6,117 nucleotides of DNA. It comes from Chloroflexota bacterium. GTDB lineage: Bacteria > Chloroflexota > Anaerolineae > Aggregatilineales > Aggregatilineaceae. The first letter of the stretch is position 1. Each line of letters opens with the position of its first letter. Of the stretch, positions 5,342 through 6,117 are shown in pieces. A model generated the notes under the pieces. It saw only the letters and a list, made by a program, of their open reading frames with translations, was not told where the DNA came from and did not search any database. The translations under genes were made by a program, and so were the position numbers. The stretch lies in NCBI GenBank assembly GCA_016234525.1, contig JACRBK010000715.1, positions 1 through 6,117 on the forward strand, read 5' to 3'.

Positions 5342-6117
5342 ATGATGCCCAACCACATGAATCTCGACCAGGACGAACGCTCCGGCGACGAGTCGTCTGA
5401 TGTCGAGAACACCACTCCCGCCGCTCAGGATGCTGAGCTGTCGGAACCTACCGCCACTCTGACGGAGTCCGCTCCCGATGAGGTTATGCTGCACGAAGTC
5501 GCCGTAAGTGCTGCCGAAATGGAGGACGCACCGCCCGCTGTGGATGAGTCTGAGGACGAATCGGCGGAAGATGAACCCGCTGAAGCGGAAGAAGAACCCG
5601 TCGAGGGTGCCGCGCGCGTCCGCGCCAAAACAGTGGTCGAAGGTGTGGTGCTGGCTACCAGCCCCACCGAGGTCCTGGTGGACTTGGGCGAAGGACTGGT
5701 CGGGGTGATCGCCAGCCGCGAATTAGAGCGGATGGATCGCGCCGCATTAGAAGCCCTACACATTGGCGGCACGGTGGTGGCGTTCGTCCTCAAAGCCAAA
5801 GGCTCTGATGGGCGGCCTGTTCTGTCGTTGGCTCGCGCCGAAGAAGAAAACAACTGGCGGCTCGCCGAAGAACACCACCGCAACAAGCAGGTCTACTTTA
5901 GCAAAGTCGCGGGGTATAACAAAGGCGGCCTGATCGTGCGCTTTGGCAAAGTGCGCGGATTCGTCCCGGCCAGCCAGATCAGCCGCGAGCGCCAACAGCG
6001 CGCCGCTGGCGAAAGCCCCGAAGAACGTTGGAGCAGCATGGTGGGCGAAGATATGGCGGTGAAGGTCGTCGAAATTGACCGCGCCCGCAACCGGCTGATC
6101 CTCTCTGAACGGGCCGC
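5342..6117 (+). CDS. S1-domain RNA-binding protein (ribosomal protein S1-like), C-terminus beyond the window
   Basis: 258 codons are open from ATG 5342 to the right edge. Residues 1-90 are strongly acidic and low in complexity (Asp/Glu/Ala/Pro/Ser), ending near EEEPVEGAARVRAK. A first S1 (OB-fold) domain spans about 95-166, with VVEGVVLATSPTEVLVDLGEGLVGVI. A short helical linker follows (EEENNWRLAEEHHR). The second S1 domain spans about 182-256: VAGYNKGGLIVRFGKVRGFVPASQI, then VKVVEIDRARNRLILSER, the closing strands typical of S1 repeats. Ribosomal S1 binds mRNA at the small subunit; multi-S1 proteins of this shape with acidic N-terminal extensions are usual in Chloroflexota and are annotated as 30S S1. 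More S1 domains probably follow. GGAG lies 10 nt before the first ATG; a second ATG follows at 5345. The symbol rpsA is not given because only part is visible. Confidence 0.88.
   Translation, partial: MMPNHMNLDQDERSGDESSDVENTTPAAQDAELSEPTATLTESAPDEVMLHEVAVSAAEMEDAPPAVDESEDESAEDEPAEAEEEPVEGAARVRAKTVVEGVVLATSPTEVLVDLGEGLVGVIASRELERMDRAALEALHIGGTVVAFVLKAKGSDGRPVLSLARAEEENNWRLAEEHHRNKQVYFSKVAGYNKGGLIVRFGKVRGFVPASQISRERQQRAAGESPEERWSSMVGEDMAVKVVEIDRARNRLILSERA

Noticed and set aside
5425..5995. Minus-strand open frames opposite the S1-domain gene (5425-5886 and 5756-5995)
   Set aside because: The plus frame has two S1 domains, a strong promoter and a ribosome-binding site; the minus frames are low-complexity shadows of its acidic region.

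Overview
The window looks like a stretch of a bacterial chromosome with moderately high GC. The style of its proteins suggests Chloroflexota (Anaerolineae-like): a fused cobaltochelatase-type I/D protein, an acidic-headed S1-domain protein and a small STAS/SEC14-like orphan. This assignment is an impression from protein style, not a computed placement. There are no RNA genes, insertion sequences, CRISPR arrays or phage genes.

Minus strand, read from right to left: (1) a 131-residue STAS/SpoIIAA-like orphan (4721-5116). (2) A 290-bp spacer holding two hairpins, a five-unit heptanucleotide repeat, and a promoter with a perfect -10 and a 13-bp dyad. (3) A metal-chelatase gene encoding a ChlI-type AAA+ ATPase followed by a ChlD-type VWA domain, but in two reading frames. 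(4) An EamA/DMT transporter. (5) A small membrane-anchored protein of unknown function. (6) A bile-acid:sodium-symporter (BASS)-like transporter cut by the left edge. Items 3 to 6 are tightly packed (gaps of 44 and 33 bp, then a 4-bp ATGA overlap) and probably form one operon. Plus strand: a strong sigma70-type promoter (TTGATT, 17 bp, TATAAT) drives an S1-domain RNA-binding protein that runs off the right edge.

The most interesting feature is the junction inside the chelatase gene. The ATPase frame ends at a TGA (3314-3316) just after an A8 run. The VWA frame is -1 relative to it, is open through the A8 run, and has no ATG or GTG start between the preceding stop and the VWA domain. The A8 contains an in-phase A AAA AAA heptamer, and 7 nt downstream lies a possible stem-loop whose 5' arm contains the TGA. 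This is the layout of a programmed -1 frameshift (or transcriptional slippage): one gene giving a ~371-residue ATPase subunit and a ~692-residue I-D fusion. A one-base sequencing error in the homopolymer is the main mundane alternative.

A second oddity is a 37-bp-period duplication of the chelatase's last codons and stop codon. The outer copy has drifted mostly at synonymous sites, as if left over from recombination with a diverged allele.
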